From Anolis sagrei (Eukaryota; Chordata; Lepidosauria; Squamata; Anolidae), in the NCBI RefSeq assembly GCF_037176765.1, contig NC_090025.1, positions 175,568,040 through 175,632,039 of the forward strand: DNA of 64,000 bases, read 5' to 3'. Made by a program: the position numbers and the translations under genes. The notes under the pieces are model-generated. The model had not been told where the DNA came from. It saw only the letters and a program-made list of their open reading frames with translations, and ran no database searches. Positions 10,992 to 22,525 of the stretch are shown piece by piece. How positions within the stretch are numbered: position 1 is the stretch's first letter; each line of letters begins with the position of its first letter.

Positions 10992-13177
10992 CATCCATCC
11001 AGTCGGTGAAAACAAGACCTGGGGCTGACTGTAGCTCAGATCACGAACTTCTTATTGCTCAATTTAGAATAAAACTAAAGAGATCAGGGAAAATACACAG
11101 ACCAGTTAGATATGATCTCACTAACATTCCTAGCGAATATACAGTGGAAGTGAAGAACAGATTTGAAGGACTAGATTTAGTAAACAGAGTCCCAGAAGAA
11201 CTATGGACAGAAGTCCGCGACATTGTTAAGGAGATGGCAACAAAGTACGTCCCAAAGAAAAAGAAAACCAAGAAGGCAAAATGGTTGTCTGCTGAGACAC
11301 TGGAAGTAGCCCAAGAAAGGAGGAAAGCAAAAGGAAACAGGGATAAGGGGAGATATGCCCAGTTAAATGCGCAATTCCAGAGGTTAGCCAGAAGAGATAA
11401 GGAACTATTTTTAAATAAGCAATGCATGGAAGCGGAAGAAGACAACAGAATAGGAAGGACAAGAGACCTCTTCCAGAAAATTAGAAACATTGGAGGTAAA
11501 TTTCAGGCAAAAATTGGTGTGATAAGAAACAAAGATGGCAGGGACCTAACAGAAGCTGAAGAGATCAAGAGAAGGTGGCGAGACTATACAGAAGATCTGT
11601 ATAGGAAGGATAATAATATTGAGGATAGTTATGACGGTGTGGTGAATGAATTAGAACCAGACATCCTGAGGAGTGAGGTTGAATGGGCCTTAAGAAGCAT
11701 TGCTAACAACAAGGCAGCAGGAGACGACGGGATCCCAGCTGAACTGTTTAAAATCTTAAAAGATGATGCTGTCAAGGTGATGCATGCCATTTGCCAGCAA
11801 ATATGGAAAACACAAGAATGGCCATCAGACTGGAAAAAATCAACTTATATCCCCATACCAAAAAAGGGAAATGCGAAAGACTGCTCAAACTTCCGTACAG
11901 TGGCCCTTATTTCTCATGCCAGTAAGGTAATGCTCAAGATCCTGCAAGGAAGACTCCAGCAATACATGGAACGAGAGTTGCCAGATGTTCAAGCTGGGTT
12001 TAGAAAAGGCAGAGGAACGAGAGACCAGATTGCCAATATCCGCTGGATAATGGAGAAAGGCAGGGAGTTTCAGAAAAACATCTACTTCTGCTTCATTGAC
12101 TATTCTAAAGCCTTTGTCTGCGTGGATCATAATAAATTGTGGCAAGTTCTTGGTGGGATGGGCATCCCAAGCCACCTTGTCTCTCTCCTGAGGAATCTGT
12201 ACAAGGACCAAGTAGCAACAGTCAGAACTGACCACGGAACAACAGACTGGTTCAAGATTGGGAAAGGCGTACGGCAAGGCTGCATACTCTCACCCAACCT
12301 TTTTAACTTGTATGCAGAACACATCATGCGATGTGCGGGCCTGGATGAATGCAAAGCTGGGGTGAAAATTGCTGGAAGAAATATTAACAACCTCAGATAT
12401 GCAGATGACACCACTCTGATGGCCGAAAGCGAGGAGGAGCTGAGGAGCCTTCTAATCAAGGTGAAAGAAGAAAGCGCAAAAGCCGGGTTGCAGCTAAACG
12501 TCAAAAAAACCAAGATTATGGCAACAAGAATGATTGACAACTGGAAAATAGAGGGAGAAACCGTGGAAGCCGTGACAGACTTTGTATTTCTAGGTGCAAA
12601 GATTACTGCAGATGCAGACTGTAGCCAGGAAATCAGAAGACGCTTACTTCTTGGGAGGAGAGCAATGTCCAGTCTCGATAAAATAGTGAAGAGTAGAGAC
12701 ATCAGACTGGCAACAAAGATCCGCCTAGTCAAAGCCATGGTATTCCCTGTAGTCACCTACGGATGTGAGAGCTGGACCTTAGGGAAGGCTGAGCGAAGGA
12801 AGATCGATGCTTTTGAGCTGTGGTGTTGGAGGAAAGTGCTGAGAGTGCCTTGGACTGCGAGAAGATCCAACCAGTCCATCCTCCAGGAAATAAAGCCCGA
12901 CTGCTCACTGGAGGGAAAGATACTGGAGACAAAGTTGAAGTACTTTGGCCACATCATGAGGAGACAGGAAAGCCTAGAGAAGACAATTATGCTGGGGAAA
13001 GTGGAAGGCAAAAGGAAGAGGGGCCGACCAAGGGCAAGATGGATGGATGGCATCCTTGAAGTGACTGGACTGACCTTGAGGGAGCTGGGGGTGGTAACAG
13101 CTGACAGGGAGCTCTGGTGTGGGCTGGTCCATGAGGTCACGAAGAGTCGGAGACGACTGAACGAATGAACAACAACA
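10992..13177 (+). mobile_element. BovB (RTE) LINE, 5'-truncated, recent insertion
   Basis: Starts inside the coding region (equivalent to about 3795 in the first BovB) and ends in the same GAATGAACAACAACAAT tail. It is bounded by a perfect 10-bp target duplication. The 5' truncation plus the duplication are the normal products of target-primed reverse transcription. Confidence 0.95.
11006..13168 (+). CDS. BovB reverse transcriptase segment, open but lacking the endonuclease
   Basis: 720 codons with no stop, covering SDHELLIAQF, the RT core and the BovB C-terminus. By eye it differs from the first copy at about 14 of 720 residues. YADD is intact. In motif A the second conserved aspartate is valine (CFIDYSKAFVCVDH, codon 371, 12116-12118, GTC for GAC), while the first, metal-binding aspartate is kept. 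The element has no promoter or endonuclease, so it cannot move itself; the open frame reflects youth rather than proven expression. Annotated as an open fragment, not as a host gene. Confidence 0.85.
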   Translation: MKTRPGADCSSDHELLIAQFRIKLKRSGKIHRPVRYDLTNIPSEYTVEVKNRFEGLDLVNRVPEELWTEVRDIVKEMATKYVPKKKKTKKAKWLSAETLEVAQERRKAKGNRDKGRYAQLNAQFQRLARRDKELFLNKQCMEAEEDNRIGRTRDLFQKIRNIGGKFQAKIGVIRNKDGRDLTEAEEIKRRWRDYTEDLYRKDNNIEDSYDGVVNELEPDILRSEVEWALRSIANNKAAGDDGIPAELFKILKDDAVKVMHAICQQIWKTQEWPSDWKKSTYIPIPKKGNAKDCSNFRTVALISHASKVMLKILQGRLQQYMERELPDVQAGFRKGRGTRDQIANIRWIMEKGREFQKNIYFCFIDYSKAFVCVDHNKLWQVLGGMGIPSHLVSLLRNLYKDQVATVRTDHGTTDWFKIGKGVRQGCILSPNLFNLYAEHIMRCAGLDECKAGVKIAGRNINNLRYADDTTLMAESEEELRSLLIKVKEESAKAGLQLNVKKTKIMATRMIDNWKIEGETVEAVTDFVFLGAKITADADCSQEIRRRLLLGRRAMSSLDKIVKSRDIRLATKIRLVKAMVFPVVTYGCESWTLGKAERRKIDAFELWCWRKVLRVPWTARRSNQSILQEIKPDCSLEGKILETKLKYFGHIMRRQESLEKTIMLGKVEGKRKRGRPRARWMDGILEVTGLTLRELGVVTADRELWCGLVHEVTKSRRRLNE

Positions 13178-13187
13178 ATACTACGAA
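13178..13187. repeat. target-site duplication of BovB, right copy
   Basis: ATACTACGAA, identical to 10982-10991. Confidence 0.85.
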
Positions 13188-13567
13188 AACAAACTACAAA
13201 AACTTCATGCCAAACCATCACATTCTTACTCACAAATCTAAAGTATAGAAATATAAACAAAAATAACAACGATCAAAATAGAAAAAGGTGGCTATTTTTA
13301 TGCAGTTATATTTTAGTTCAAGATCTATCTTGCTATCTTATATAGATTTTTAACTTATTTTAATTGAAAAAACTAACAATCATTTCACCCCAAAAAGAAA
13401 TCAATTAGGAGTTTCTAGTCTTTCAAAAAACATTGTTAATGATGTTTCTTTAATCAAAACAGACAGTTTATCCATTGCCAAGAAGCCATTAAGTTTTAAT
13501 AACCAGTCTTCTTTAATCAGTATTAAATTGCCATCCATTTCAGAGCATATCATATTCTTGCAGCAGT
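13188..13567. other. no recognisable feature
   Basis: AT-rich intergenic sequence. Confidence 0.45.
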
Positions 13568-13824
13568 GGGTGGCACAGTGGGTTAAACCCTTGTGCCAAC
13601 AGGACTGAAGACTGAAAGGTCGGAGGTTTGAATCCGGGGAGAGCATGGATGAGCTCCCTTTGTCAGTTCCAGCTCCCATGCGGGGACACGAGACACACCT
13701 CCCACAAGGATGGTAAAACCTCAAAACATCCAGGCTTCCCCTGGGCAACGTCCTTGCAGACGCCCAATTCTCTCACACCAAAAGTGAATTGCAGTTTCTC
13801 AAGTTGCTCCTGACATGAAAAAAA
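13568..13824 (+). mobile_element. tRNA-derived SINE with LINE-X-like tail
   Basis: RNA polymerase III boxes are visible: A box TGGCACAGTGG (13571-13581) and B box GGTTTGAATCC (13625-13635). The body runs GGGGAGAGCATGGATGAGCTCC to a tail TTGCTCCTGACATG followed by poly-A. That tail matches the 3' ends of LINE-X at 61862-61885 and 63055-63075 (read on the minus strand), which suggests LINE-X machinery moves it. Same tRNA-like head as the SINE at 14722-15040. Confidence 0.85.
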
Positions 13825-14721
13825 GCAGTTTTCATACATTGAAGTATTCTCCCATAGTTCCTTTCAAGTTGATTGTCCATCAGTCCCAAACATAAAAAAA
13901 TAAAACAGTTCAGGTTTTAATTAGGCACCAATCTTTTGGATTTTTTTTTACATCCTATGTATTTGAACTCGATATTTTCTTAGCTTTTTCACAAGTCCAT
14001 ATCATATTTGATCAAAATACCCTTCCTGCTTATTACATTTCCAGCATATATTTAATAATCTTTATGCATCTTAGACAATTCTCTGGTGTCACATAGAAAT
14101 GATGCATCATTACAAAAGTTCTCCTTAAGATCATAACATAGAGTCAATTTCAAAACATTTAGCTACTTCCTTCCCCACTGCTCCATTTATATATTATCTC
14201 CAAAATGTCTTCTAGCCCATGTTGTCATACAATCTGTCATCTTCCAATGTCCATCATTTTTTTTCACAAAGAAATCCATTAAAAGGACTTGAGATAGTAT
14301 AGTGTCCTTCAACTGATAGCATTAGACGTCATCTAATACTTGAAAACATTGCTGCAAACAAACGCGAGGCCGGTCAGCAATTATGCTCACCTTACAGACA
14401 GGGTACATGGAAATGATCTGTCTGCATTGAGGTCTCTTTCTCCCACCTTTATGTCATAATGTCTAGGAATACTCACTACAGATTCAAGTTTCATACTCTG
14501 TTGGTGCATGGGGAAATTTCTCAGTGACACTTCAACCATAATAACAAAGAAGAAAACCAGTGCAATGAAGTGGTTTGATCTTTTCAGAATGCTCATAGTA
14601 TAAGCACTACTCCAAAAATAAGCCCCAGTTAAGATCATCAGACAGACAGACACATTTACCAGTAGTACACTCATTGCAATACACAAAGGACACATTGAAT
14701 GATAAAATAATAATATTAATA
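13825..14721. other. no recognisable feature
   Basis: AT-rich intergenic sequence between two SINEs of opposite orientation. Confidence 0.45.
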
Positions 14722-15040
14722 TGTCGTAAAGGTAAAGGTTTCGCCTGACATTAAGTCTAGTTGTGTCCAACTCTGGGGGGTGGTGCTCATCTTCATTTCT
14801 AAGCTGAAAAAGCTAGCGTTGTCCGTAGACACCTCCAAGGTCATGTGGCCAGCATGACTGCATGAAGCACTGTTACCTTCCCACAGGAGCGGTACTCACA
14901 TTTGCATATTTTCAAACTGCAAGAATGGCAGAAGCTGAGCCTAACAGCAGCTCACCCCGCTCCCCGGATTTGAACCACCAAACCTTTGGTCAGCAAGTTC
15001 AGCAGCTCAGTGGTTTAACCTGCTGTGCCACCAGAGGACC
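14722..15040 (-). mobile_element. tRNA-derived SINE with BovB-like tail
   Basis: On the minus strand: TGGCACAGCAGG A box near 15025, GGTTCAAATCC B box (14966-14976), GGGGAGCGGGGTGAGCTG, a body with CATGCTGGCCACATGACC, and a 3' end AGAGTTGGACACAACTAGAC then ACCTTTACCTTT. The end resembles BovB's AGAGTCGGAGACGACTGAAC once CpG decay is allowed. A weak TAATATTA duplication flanks it, in AT-rich sequence. Confidence 0.85.
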
Positions 15041-15414
15041 TTAATATTACTATATAATTAAATATAAATAAATAATAGTATTGACATAATGTTCCAAAAG
15101 AAAATGACATGTCTATATTTGAATAATTTATTAATTTGAATTGTTGTACATAAAAAATAGGACATCCCCTGAAAATAACAAACATTAAGATAAAACCCAG
15201 TCTTATTTTCAGGGAAATACAGTATGTGAATAGCAACTATATGTGAGTTTTGTAAATGTTTATCTGGCACTATGGGTTGAGGTTTTTCTATTCAGACAGC
15301 AACATGCAGCAAGAAAATGTAACCATTCTGAGCTATAATCCTGAAGAACGCTAAACAGTTCCATTCCAGTTTACCTGTCCGAATGTATCTCCTCCTATGA
15401 ACCATCATGGAGAT
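15041..15414. other. no recognisable feature
   Basis: AT-rich intergenic sequence. Confidence 0.4.
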
Positions 15415-15875
15415 TAAGATCATCTGGGGAGGTCCTGCTCTTGGTCCCAACCTCTTTGCAAACATGACTGGTGGGGATGAGAGAAAGGGCCTTCTCAGTG
15501 GTGGCCCCTCGTCAGTGGAACTCTCTTCCCAATGAAATCAGAACAGCTTCCTCCCTCCTGTTTTTCAAGAAAAAAAAACTTAAAACATGGTTATGGGGCC
15601 AAGCATTTGAGTAGTAACTATAGCAATGCAATACTTGAGCTCTCTTAAAGTGATGGACCAATGGACTGATCCTGGACTACGATTTTGAACTTGCGTGATT
15701 TTAATTGCTGTTTTAACAATCTATGTTTTATTGATAGTTTTAATTGTAGTTGTTATTTTTGGGAATCTGTTTCTTTGTTGGGCATCAAACTGTTGCCAGT
15801 TGTGAGGCCAGTAGGCCACCCTAAGTTCCCTTCGGTGTGAAAAGGGAAATAAGTATGGGAAATAAATAAATAACT
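15415..15875 (+). mobile_element. L2-type LINE 3' fragment
   Basis: Contains the decayed end of the L2 frame (GCCTTCTCAGTGGTGGCCCC, then an equivalent of the WNSLPNEIRTA block, and TGGTTATGGGGCCAAGCATTT for the KTWLWGQAF end) and a 3' tail with TTGTTGGGCATCAAACTGTTG and (AAATA)n. Same layout as 20220-20664, much older. Confidence 0.75.
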
Positions 15876-16130
15876 AAATCTCATTGCAGTAAAGAAAAAA
15901 GAACTCATTTTCACTAATATGAACATCTTCTTTTTAAGGTCAGATTTTGGATTTTCACTTGAAAATTTGGGCAGGAGAAGGAGATAGGAAAAATTTCTTA
16001 TTCAAAAAGCCATGGGGTTCTATGTGTACACGTGCAAGCACACGTGTGTGCACAGAGACACAAAGAGAAGTTGAATCCATTTGGTTCTATTTTTTTTGTC
16101 TTTTTTTGCGGAATTCAGTTATAGATTCTG

Positions 16131-16272
16131 CAGCAGGGTTAGAGAACTTTAGATCGCAAAAGGTTTTGGCCTCCAGTTCCCATCAACCCCTGGCCCCCAG
16201 GATGGGCAATCGTAAGATGTTGGTGGGAGGTATAGTCCAAAAAATCTAGAGCGCCAAACTTTGCATGCCCTA
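16131..16272. mobile_element. small palindromic hAT-like MITE remnant
   Basis: Left CAGGGTTAGAGAACTTT and right CAAACTTTGCATGCCC are weak inverted ends; TTGGCCTCCAGTTCCCATCA and GGTGGGAGGTATAGTCCAAA are the mirrored interior. Decayed. Confidence 0.45.
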
Positions 16273-19200
16273 GATGTACAGAACACATAAGCCCTCTCAT
16301 CAAGTCAACATGAGCCAAATTCCATTCTTGAAATGCTTCTTTTTATTCTATTTTTGAGTATTCTTTCCATCCCTATGATATTTTGTCTACTTGCTTGCTG
16401 ACCACAAATATTTGTAGATATATCTGCAACTGGGCAACGTCTCCCAATTATAACTATGTGTTCTTCTGAAATAATGTTTTTTTAAAAAAAAACAATTATG
16501 TACACACATGCAAAATACCCAGTAACCATCTACCAGCACAAATGTATACCAGGTTTCTTATTTTTAAATAGAGTAACCCCCTGCTATGTAGTGTTGTACA
16601 ACTTAAACATTGTGATCCAAGAATGGCTAAAAGTCAAATTGTGTCCCCATTCAGATACACAGTCTTAAGTAAGGGAGACACAAATGTGTGTTATAGAAAG
16701 AAATTTGGCTTGACCTCTTCGTATTCTGTGTTAACTCTATTTTGGCCCATTCATGTTGGTTTATGTTCTGAGTTTTGTTATCCAAGTTTTGCTAACCAAG
16801 CCTCAGAGACAGAACCAGATTGAAGCATTTAACTACCTGCAAGTAAAAGAAAAAATAAAATTATTGACTATGGTGTAGCTTTCTTAAACACTGGCTGAGA
16901 TATACTTAGAGCAGCAAGATAGCTAGGGAACACAGGTAGGACATATGCGTCTTTTCTGAAATGTCACTTCTCAACATGTGCTCTTTGAGAAGACTGCCTC
17001 ACTTTCACCAACAGAAGAGCTGCTTTGATCCAAGGATTTAGTCCTGGCCTGGCTCGGGAATCTGAACCTACCAGCCACATGTTTGTAATGATTTCAAATT
17101 TAGGAAAATGACTTCAGAAGAAGGAATGCTGTGTTACAACGGTACTGTAACTAATTAAAACTGAGGGTTGAGGATAGGGAAGGAACCACAAACAGGAAGC
17201 AATACAGGGAACAATGTGAGGAATGAAGTCAGAGCAAAACCACAAGAATAGATGAATTATTGAATTGCAATTCTTGCATCATATTTTGGGGGAGTTTACA
17301 ACTCTCAAAGCCCATATTTCTGTGACAGGATATACAAAAAAGAAAAAAAAACAGATCTAGCACTTCCATGAGATAGATGAAAATGGGGAGGGGGGCAGAG
17401 ATAAAATGGCATCTGGGAGGAGAACCAACTCTCTTCTTCAACATCTAAAGACTTCTCAGAGAAATGCATTAGATGTTCTGAAGAGCAAACACTTTAGTAG
17501 AAAAGCAACTGGTCCAGCTCTTTACCATGGCTGCCAATGCCTGTCCAAAGCCTCACTCCAAAGGCCTCTCAGACCTGCTTTAAGAACTACATTGGAAAGC
17601 AACCCATATGCCACTTCAAGCAGTCAGCCATATGTATCCACAGCATGTTCCTATCTGGCATTATGGAGAGATAGACTTTTATGAGTAGCCAGCTACCCAT
17701 TCAATATTTTGGCTCTTGCTATCCTCATGACATCCCAGTCCTTATGCTAAGTATTCTGGGTTATTGTGGATTAAACCTGTTTTGTCCCACTTCAAGCAAA
17801 TCATGAGATGCTCCAGAGTTTTCTGCAAACTCTAAAATATGCTATGGTTTTGGGGCAGTGTGGACAGCTGGATTCAGTTTTATATGGAATGGTCTGCTAT
17901 CTAGATACGTCACTGCTCTCATCACCCTTTTCCTGTGCATCATGCCCACATTGCTGCTGTTACTGCTCCCAGCCAGGCACAAAGCCTCATGGAAGCTCCT
18001 GGCAATTGCAGGTGTCCTGTTCTGACATCAACTGACATGCCTGCCCAACCAGGAAGAAGATAGGGAAAATGGTTCTCTCTTGCTTCCTTGTTTCTTGGGT
18101 GCCTTTGCTGATGTTAGAATAGGGTGTCCATAGTGGCCAGGAACTTGCATGAAGCTCTGTGGCTGGCCAAGGGTATCAATGGCAACATTAAAGGTGGAGT
18201 GACAATCCAATGTGGTCTAGGCCCAGGTAGATAATGTAAATGCCCAGGTGGCACTGGAGCGGGTTCAGTAGAGTGTGTATGGCCTTCGTTGTGGCTAGTC
18301 CAGATAATTTCTGCTCCATATTGGCCATGGATTTATCAGCCAGTGTGGTTTTGCCCTTAATCAATTAGTTCTAAAGCATTGGAGTCAAGAGTCTGGGAAA
18401 GTTAGTTTTTTAGGTAACAACTACCCAAGTTTTCCAATCAGGATGGTCACTGTGCTGTACTGACTAAGGTTTCTGGGACTTATGAACTTTCCCATGGTTT
18501 AACAGAACTCATACTGGTACTTTGTTCTCTAAATCACCTTGTCACTATCTAATGTTTGGTAAAAACAGCAGTTGTTCTTGAGTCCAACCATTCCCCTTCT
18601 GACCCATAACGTCTCCTCCCTTTTCTCTGAGCCTGAAGAAGCAAAATAAACAAGCCTAATTGTTGCTAATCTGGCTGCAAGCTAGGTCAGTCAACCTTTT
18701 TTCCCCCCTCTTCTTCTCAGAGAGTGTTACCCATTCAGTCTGACTCTATGTTTCCAAATTGTGTTTCTTTCAAGGTCTCTGTCTCCTTTTCTTTGGATTT
18801 TCTCTCTCGAAAAAGAAGAGGGGGGCCTTGTGAAATTCACTGAAAAAACAAGCTGGTGCTGTTCCAAAGAATTAATCATAAATCCTTCTTCTGTGAACAT
18901 TTAGTGTGGCGGCTGTTGACTTTGCGGCTAGAAGGCAGGAAATTCTTCACATTGTTGACCTCCCTTTATGATTTTAGCAGCAATTTGCAGCACTGAGCTG
19001 CTGTCTGCTTTATTTTGGAAGACATCCCTTCTATAATATCTCTAGCAGCATTCCCTTTTGTTTAGTGATGGGGTGCCTGGCCTCACTATTTAGATTGGCT
19101 CTCTGCCCCTGAATTCTTGCTAAAGGGCTGCTGAGGATTCAGAACAGCAAATCTTAACTTCAACTTTAAAATATTAATTTGACAAAACAAGGGCACCATA

Positions 19201-19378
19201 GCCTTCATGGTGAATCAAAATGGATGTTGCACCTTTGTTTGAGATACAGATGTGAGTCAAGCTGAAAACAGCAGCCAGAGTCTAAGAGAAGAATGGACAG
19301 CTGTGGTCTTCCCTAGCCAACATAGCCAAGGGTGACAAATTGGAGCTGTAGTCCAAATATCTGAGATCCATAATTGTG
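16273..19378. other. no gene or clear repeat recognised
   Basis: 3.1 kb of complex intergenic sequence. The part at about 18830-19020 looks non-repetitive with homeodomain-like AATTAATCATAAATC, and is the best candidate here for a conserved non-coding element, but that is only an impression. Confidence 0.35.
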
Positions 19379-20378
19379 TGCTCTGTCTAACAGAAAATTG
19401 GAGTTTAGTCGGTCTCAGAAGGTGTTATTGGGAGACACCTGCTCAGCCCCACAACCTTTGTCTTGTGGGGTTCCCCAGGGTTCAATACTGTCTCCCATGT
19501 TGTTTAACATCTACATGAAGCCGCTGGGAGAGATAATCCGGAGTTTCAGAGTACGGTGTCATCTCTACGCAGATGATGTCCAACTCTGTCACTCCTTTCC
19601 ACCTGCTGCTAAGGAGGCTGTCGAAGTCCTGAACCGATGTCTGGCCGCTGTGACAGTCTGGATGAGGGCTAACAAATTGAAACTGAATCCAGACAAGACA
19701 GAGGTACTCCTGGTCAGTCGCAAGGCCGAACAGGGTATAGGGTTACAACCTGTGCTGGATGGGGTCACACTCCCCTTGAAGGCGCAGGTTCGCAGCTTGG
19801 GTGTGATCCTGGACTCATTGGTGAGCCTGGAGCCCCAGGTTTCGGCGCTGACAAGGGGACCATTTGCACAGCTTAGGCTCGTGCGCCAGCTGCGCCAGCA
19901 CCTTGGGAAGTCGGACTTGGCCACGGTAGTCCACGCTCTGGTTACATCCCGCCTAGACTACTGCAACGCTCTCTACGTGGGGTTGCCTTTGAAGACGGCC
20001 CGGAAGCTCCAATTAGTCCAACGTGCGGCAGCCATGATACTAACAGGAGCGGGATGCAGGGAGCATACAACCCCCTTGTTGTACCAGCTCCACTGGCTGC
20101 CGATTTGCTACCGGGCTCAATTCAAGGTGCTGGCATTGGCCTATAAAGCCCTAAATGGTTCTGGCCCAAGATACCTATCCGACCGCATCTCCACCTATGA
20201 ACCCACCAGGACTTTGAGATCCTGCATCACAGGCGCGGCTGGCGGGGACGAGAGACAGGGCCTTCTTGGTGGTGGCCCCTCGGCTGTGGAACGCCCTTCC
20301 CACGGACATCAGATTGGCCCCCTCATTGATGGTATTCCGGAGAAGAGTGAAGACTTGGTTATTCGAACAGGCGTTTGA
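19374..20378 (+). pseudogene. L2-type reverse transcriptase C-terminal part with a frameshift
   Basis: 334 codons: SCGVPQGSILSPMLFNIYMK, CHLYADDVQL (YADD at 19566-19577), MRANKLKLNPDKTEVLLV, LDYCNALYVGLPLKTARKL, QLHWLPICYRAQFKVLALAY. Near 20220-20250 the frame slips: beyond it, the family's usual end (WNALPTDIRLAP, then FRRRVKTWLFEQAFE) lies in another frame, with its stop TAA at 20380-20382. The first dozen codons are upstream flank, and the endonuclease and RT fingers are missing, so this is a dead fragment. Confidence 0.85.
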
Positions 20379-20664
20379 ATAAAAAGTGCAATGAATTTCA
20401 GGAAATGGAACTACAACTGATGAGTTTGGATCATGATTCTAGTTATGAGACGCCAATTGATTGACTGTCTATTATTGTTAATTGCTTAACCTGTTCCTGT
20501 GTTAACTGTTTTTAAGTATCTGTTGCATTGAATTTTTGTCTTGATTGTTCGCCTTGTTTTGCTTGATTGTTGTAAACCGCTATGAGTCGCCTTAGGGCTG
20601 AGAATGGCGGTATACAAGTGAAGTAAATAAATAAACAAATAAATAAATAAATAAATAAATAATA
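19379..20664 (+). mobile_element. L2-type LINE, 5'-truncated, with (AAATA)n tail
   Basis: Starts within the RT palm and runs to a tail typical of squamate L2-like elements: TAAACCGCTATGAGTCGCC, GGCGGTATACAAGTG and a run of AAATA units (20626-20664). Shared tails occur at 36238, 46480 and, reversed, at 47595 and 59690. Confidence 0.88.
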
Positions 20665-21169
20665 GTTGAAAAGTCAGAATATTCTTTCAGTCACATACTC
20701 AAAGAGACTCAAGGTATGATCATAAGGCCACTGTGGAGTATGTATGATGATAATCATAATTGTGAAATGGACCAAGTGAAGTTGATCAAATGTTTTATAT
20801 CATAATTTTATGTGGCAATGGATTGCCTCATCACATGCATACACTGGACAGTCAATATATGCAAGTACAGATAGAGACACCTTTTGTCACATTATTCCTG
20901 CCCTTCATGCATATGGCTCAGGTATCTCTATTATAGCTTCAAAGCAAGCTTGCAATATAGGTTAGGGTGAACTGGAATATCTGAACAGGGCTGTTACCAT
21001 GCCTTCTGGTTCCAAAGCTCATCACTGGAAGAAGAGCTCAAGGGACATAGGTTTCCCCATGACAGGAGTAGTCCTCCCTATCTCAGGATGTAGCTACTCC
21101 ATCCACATTTAATTTTAAAGATGCCTCTCCCCCAATAACACAGGAATGTAAGGCTACAGAAATAGCCAC
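20665..21169. other. no recognisable feature
   Basis: Intergenic sequence without motifs I can support. Confidence 0.4.
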
Positions 21170-21392
21170 CTGCTCTTTATGAACTACAGTCAGCATCCAG
21201 TCGGAATAGAATCACTACCAAGGTCCCATATACTACATTATGACTCGAAGTGCAATAATAGCATCCTGTGGAATCCTGAGACATGCAGTTTCTGGAGAGG
21301 TATTAAGAACTCTTGGCCTGAGAGGTCTAGTGCTAATCAAAATACAAACCTCAGAATTCTAGTGGATGAAGCTATGGCAGGCAAAGTGTTAT
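21170..21392. mobile_element. palindromic MITE remnant
   Basis: GTGCAATAATAGCATCCTGT, GAATCCTGAGACATGCAGTT and the mirrored AATACAAACCTCAGAATTCT, GAAGCTATGGCAGGCAAAGT. Same family as 41950-42160. Confidence 0.45.
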
Positions 21393-21401
21393 AAGTACAT
21401 A

Positions 21402-21600
21402 CAGTCAGCTTTCCACATTTGCAAATATAACTTTTGCAGATTGATTTCTTTTCAGATTTGATCATTGTGTTACCTCTAAGAAATTCTAGGTCCTCCAGCA
21501 TGACTCTTTGGTCAAGTAGTTGATCTCCTCCAATGCAGTTCTATGGTAGTCATGCTGCAAAATGAAAGATTCCTAAAGAGATGTTTGCTCGGTTTAAAAA
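21402..21600. mobile_element. Tc1/mariner-type non-autonomous remnant
   Basis: Left end TA-CAGTCAGCTTTCCACATTT followed by AACTTTTGCAGATT. The same end, reversed, closes the element at 37272 (CAGTCAGCTCTCCACATC). Right end not resolved. Confidence 0.5.
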
Positions 21601-21824
21601 AAGTTTTTAAATTCACAATTTTATGTTTTTGGAGAGGTCCTGTGCCCTGCAAAAGCAGAGGGTCTACTGCAGTGTGATTCAGCTGGGACATCAACTCTTT
21701 TGGTTGGAGAACATGCCAGCCAGCCAGTGCCTCCCACACCTCACTATCCAAGGTCCCGACTACCCACACCTTGCTGTTGTAATCCAGACTGCTTTGATGT
21801 TGCTTTACCTAATATGATTTCTAG

Positions 21825-22525
21825 CTATTTATTTATTTAAAAGTTTTCTATACTGATCTTCTCACCTACAAGAGGGACTCAGATCCGGTTCACAACATGT
21901 GTTCATATACAAAAATACAAACCACACAATGCATCATCATTACACAATTAAAAACATATTACAATACAACATCGTCATCATCACACTTAGCCACGTCGTC
22001 AAAGCATTCCTGGTCATAATTCACAGTTATTCATTCTCCTTCCATGTGGACCAAAGTTGACTCAGTTATCAAAGGCCAAGTCTTTGTTAGCTTCCTGAAC
22101 GTCAGGAGGGAGGGAGCAGTTCTAATCTCCTGTGGGAGGGAGTTCCAAAGCCGGGGAGCCACCATTGAGAAGGCCCTGTCTCTCGTCCCCACCAACCACG
22201 ATTGTGACAGTGATGGGATCGAGAGCAGCCCCCCCCCCCCCCCCCGGAAGATCTTAAAGACCTTGTTGGTTCATAGGGGAGAATCCGTTCAGACAGGTAA
22301 ACAGGGCCAGAGTCGTTTAGGGCTTTGTAGGTCAAAACCAGCACTTTGAATTGTGCTTGGAAGCTAATCGGAAGCCAGTGGAGCTGGCGTAACAGAGGGG
22401 TTGTATGCTCCCTGTACCCAGCACCCGTTAGAAATCTGGCTGCCAAGCGTTGGACTAGCTGCAGCTTCCGGGCAGTCTTCAGAGGCAGCCCCACGTAGAG
22501 AGCGTTGCAGTAATCTAAAGTTACT
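21825..22525 (-). mobile_element. L2-type LINE 3' fragment
   Basis: Minus-strand translation gives LDYCNALYVGLPLKTARKLQ near 22450-22520, LTGAGYREHTTPLLRQLHWL, YLSERILPYEPTRSLRSSG. A 17-base C run at 22210-22226 (G on the coding strand) lies inside. The 3' tail reaches TTTATTTATTTAAAAG at 21830. 5'-truncated; decayed. Confidence 0.85.

Noticed and set aside
2939-13168. Taking the long BovB frames as host reverse-transcriptase genes
   Set aside because: Family motifs, AAC-type tail, 5' truncation and target duplication mark them as LINE copies.
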